A stretch of 15,569 bases of DNA from JBBQIY01 sp964553035. Lineage in GTDB: Bacteria; Verrucomicrobiota; Kiritimatiellia; RFP12; UBA3636. Below, one piece after another: positions 13,720 through 15,569 of the stretch; positions within the stretch are counted from its first letter, which is position 1, and each line of letters begins with the position of its first letter. The notes below the pieces were generated by a model. The model had not been told where the DNA came from. It did not search any database and saw nothing but the letters and a program-made list of their open reading frames with translations. The stretch is taken from contig CAZKJH010000088.1 in assembly GCA_964553035.1 (NCBI GenBank), forward strand, positions 1-15,569, in the 5' to 3' direction. The position numbers and the translations under genes are program-made.

Positions 13720-14892
13720 CTATGACAGACCCCGGACAAAGCGATCCATGCGCTCCAGCCCTTTTTCAATGTTACTCAATCCAGTCGCGTAACTGAGGCG
13801 GATATAGTCATCGGAACCGAAAGCAATGCCCGGCACGGCGGCGACTTTCTCCTGCTCCAACAGTTTCGCACAGAACTCCGTGGATTTGAGACCGGTCGTT
13901 GAAATGTTCGGGAATAAATAAAAGGCACCCTTCGCATTGCAACAGGTAATGCCCGGGATCGCGTTGAGACGATCTTGCGCAAAACGGCGACGTTTATCAA
14001 ATTCCGCCAGCCAGATCGGGAGATGATCCTGCGAACCGTTCAATGCAGCCACGCCACCCTTCTGAGCGAAGCTTGTCGGATTGCTCGTGCTGTGGCTCTG
14101 GATTGCGTCGATCGCCTTGGCTATCGGTTCCGGTGCTGCGCAGAAGCCCAAGCGCCAGCCTGTCATGCTCCAAGCTTTCGCAAAGCCATGAACAATAATC
14201 GTGTGCGCAAAATGCTCCGAACTTAGGGATGCCACACTGGTGTGCGTCGCACCATCATAGAGCAGCTTTTCGTAAATCTCATCGCTCATGATGAGCACAC
14301 TCTTTTCCACGCAAATGTCGCCCAGTGCTTTCACTTCTGCAGGCGTGTAAACGGTTCCTGTCGGGTTGCTCGGAGAATTGAAAATAAACAGACGCGTTCT
14401 CGGTGTAATCGCGGCGCGCAACTGCTCCGGCGTGACTTTGAATTCCGAGCGATCCGTCGTTTCAATGAAGACCGATTTGGCTCCAGCCAACTTCACCATC
14501 TCTGGATAACTGAGCCAGTACGGCGACGGGATAATAACCTCGTCACCTTCCTGACAGGTTGCCATGATCACATTGTAACAGGAGTGCTTTCCACCGCAGG
14601 ATACAATGACCTGGCTCGGCTTGTAGCTCAGCCCATTCTCTCGTTTGAACTTGTTCGCAATCGCCTCACGTAATTCCGGCGTTCCGCTGGCAGGCGTATA
14701 CTTCGTGAACCCCGCCGTGATGGCGGCTATTGCGGCGTCTTTGATGTGTTGCGGCGTGTCAAAATCCGGTTCCCCGGCACCAAACCCGACCACATCAATT
14801 CCCTCCGCCTTCATCTGCTTCGCTTTTGCGTCAATTGCGAGCGTGAGGGATGATGAAAGTGAAGCGGCGCGTTGCGATATTCTATAGTCCAT
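13720..14892 (-). CDS. aspC: Aspartate aminotransferase, class I (subgroup I-gamma type)
   Basis: PLP-dependent aminotransferase of 390 aa that interconverts aspartate plus 2-oxoglutarate with oxaloacetate plus glutamate. Motifs in order: GFGAGEPDFDTP (37-47), YTPASGTPELREAIA (65-79), NSPSNPTG (172-179), SDEIYEKL (203-210) with the PLP-ring Asp D204, and FAKAWSMTGWRLGF (237-250), whose K239 forms the Schiff base. This is the aspartate/prephenate aminotransferase branch found in Thermus and many bacteria, and some members also make arogenate, so substrate range is not certain. The ATG has AGGA nine bases upstream. It is the first gene of the minus-strand operon; a 5/6 -10 box (TACAAT) lies upstream but its -35 is poor. 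Its stop lies 16 bp from the citrate synthase relic. Confidence 0.92.
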   Translation of the reverse strand: MDYRISQRAASLSSSLTLAIDAKAKQMKAEGIDVVGFGAGEPDFDTPQHIKDAAIAAITAGFTKYTPASGTPELREAIANKFKRENGLSYKPSQVIVSCGGKHSCYNVIMATCQEGDEVIIPSPYWLSYPEMVKLAGAKSVFIETTDRSEFKVTPEQLRAAITPRTRLFIFNSPSNPTGTVYTPAEVKALGDICVEKSVLIMSDEIYEKLLYDGATHTSVASLSSEHFAHTIIVHGFAKAWSMTGWRLGFCAAPEPIAKAIDAIQSHSTSNPTSFAQKGGVAALNGSQDHLPIWLAEFDKRRRFAQDRLNAIPGITCCNAKGAFYLFPNISTTGLKSTEFCAKLLEQEKVAAVPGIAFGSDDYIRLSYATGLSNIEKGLERMDRFVRGLS

Positions 14893-15004
14893 GAATCTAT
14901 TCCTGTTTTGTATACGTTTCTATGATGACGAATTTTCGCATTCGCCTGCGATAGACTGTCATTGTATCTTTTAATACGACTCAGCGCATCAGTAATTCTA
15001 AGGG

Positions 15005-15151
15005 GGAGCCTGAGGACACGGTGCTAACTTAAGTTACGTTCCAATCTTAATCCTAATCCTAATCCGCCCCCATCAGAGAGAGTAAGATTACGAGTAAGAT
15101 TAAGATTAGGAATACCGCCAAATCACTCAGTTAGCGCCACCCGGAGCCAGA
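15005..15151. repeat. Inverted-repeat element with TAATCC-type arms, flanked by direct repeats
   Basis: Imperfect outer inverted repeats GGTGCTAACT (15020-15029) and AGTTAGCGCCACC (15129-15141) enclose long arms made of short TAATCC/TAATCT units; 19 of 22 positions pair between 15043-15064 and 15086-15107. Near-identical direct repeats GGAGCCTGA (15005-15013) and GGAGCCAGA (15143-15151) flank it, like a target duplication. It ends 4 bp from the stop codon of the PEP carboxykinase gene and fills the gap before aspC, so as RNA it would form a large hairpin after that gene. Confidence 0.65.
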
Positions 15152-15155
15152 ACCC

Positions 15156-15569
15156 TTACAGCCCGACGCGTTTCTTCAACTCAGCAAGCTGCGTCTTCAT
15201 CCGGGCAGGAAGTCTGTCACCAGCGGTGTTGAGGTACTCCTCAATCTCCGGCACTTCACCCTTCCAGCCGTCGACGTCGATGCGCAGCAGTTCGGTGATT
15301 TCCGCTTCGCTGATCTTAAGCCCGCTGACATCCAGATCGCCCGTGTTCGGCACATAACCGACCGCTGTCTTGACAGCACTGACCTTGCCTTCGACACGCT
15401 CGCACATCCATTTCAGGACGCGGCAATTGTCGCCAAAGCCCGGCCACAGCCATTTGCCATCGCTGGACTTCCGGAACCAGTTCGTATAGAAGATCTTCGG
15501 AGCCTTCACGCCGAGCTTATCCCCCATGTTGAACCAGTGCTGCCAGTAGTCGCCAATGTGATAGCCGCA
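15156..15569 (-). CDS. pckG: Phosphoenolpyruvate carboxykinase (GTP), C-terminal part
   Basis: The last 137 residues of GTP-dependent PEP carboxykinase, which interconverts oxaloacetate plus GTP with PEP, CO2 and GDP. The frame is open to the right window edge; the 5' part lies outside. Family signatures are GDYWQHWFNMG near the edge, FYTNWFRKSSDGKWLWPGFGDNCRVLKWM (guanine-nucleotide and C-terminal lobe), TAVGYVPNTGDLDVSGL, and a helical end DRLPARMKTQLAELKKRVGL. The ATP-dependent enzyme has none of these. An internal ATG at 15527 is not the real start. It is upstream of aspC on the same strand, but the inverted-repeat element separates them. Confidence 0.93.
   Translation of the reverse strand, partial: CGYHIGDYWQHWFNMGDKLGVKAPKIFYTNWFRKSSDGKWLWPGFGDNCRVLKWMCERVEGKVSAVKTAVGYVPNTGDLDVSGLKISEAEITELLRIDVDGWKGEVPEIEEYLNTAGDRLPARMKTQLAELKKRVGL

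Overview
The window looks like chromosomal DNA from a Gram-negative, non-model bacterium. An OmpA-type outer-membrane protein with calcium-binding repeats and an LptF/LptG permease imply an outer membrane. The mix of genes (GTP-dependent PEP carboxykinase, a divergent uroporphyrinogen-decarboxylase-like protein, a fused homocysteine methyltransferase/MTHFR, a membrane protein with a four-cysteine tail) and repeat-rich intergenic DNA would fit a PVC-group lineage such as Verrucomicrobia, Kiritimatiellae or Lentisphaerae. That placement is inference. I see no phage, IS, CRISPR, tRNA or rRNA.

Layout: 1-382 is GC-rich, hairpin-rich DNA with no gene I can support. 383-1405 (minus) is a 7-TM protein with a coiled coil and a Cys4 tail, probably made from a leaderless mRNA. 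1406-1760 holds a 140-bp inverted-repeat element. 1761-6606 (plus) runs: OmpA/TSP3 outer-membrane protein, terminator, LptF/G permease, AATTCGTAA-type repeats, then the fused homocysteine S-methyltransferase/methylenetetrahydrofolate reductase. A 31-bp palindrome and a good sigma70-like promoter precede a URO-D-superfamily protein (6883-8082, plus). This converges, 8 bp apart, with citrate synthase gltA (8091-9383, minus), which has its own promoter and lies downstream of a small MpsC/DUF2294 protein (9566-9964, minus), also with its own promoter.

After a 390-bp repeat-containing gap comes a minus-strand operon, read from high to low coordinates: aspartate aminotransferase (13720-14892), a HAD phosphatase fused to Sua5/TsaC (12055-13632), purE (11523-12050) and an OFA-type MFS transporter (10355-11536), closed by a U-tailed hairpin at 10219-10263. 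The right end is the 3' part of GTP-dependent PEP carboxykinase (15156-15569, minus), followed by a second inverted-repeat element.

The most striking observation is a 24-codon relic of the C-terminus of a second citrate synthase, wedged between the aminotransferase and the HAD-Sua5 gene. Its stop codon overlaps the start of the HAD-Sua5 gene as ATGA. Together with gltA, aspC and pckG the window is rich in enzymes acting on oxaloacetate. Other second-look items are the HAD-Sua5 fusion, the URO-D protein lacking the usual metal ligands, the Cys4-tailed receptor-like protein with no output domain, and two MITE-like inverted-repeat elements. I did not find a convincing new multi-gene system; the novelty is in individual genes, junctions and repeats.
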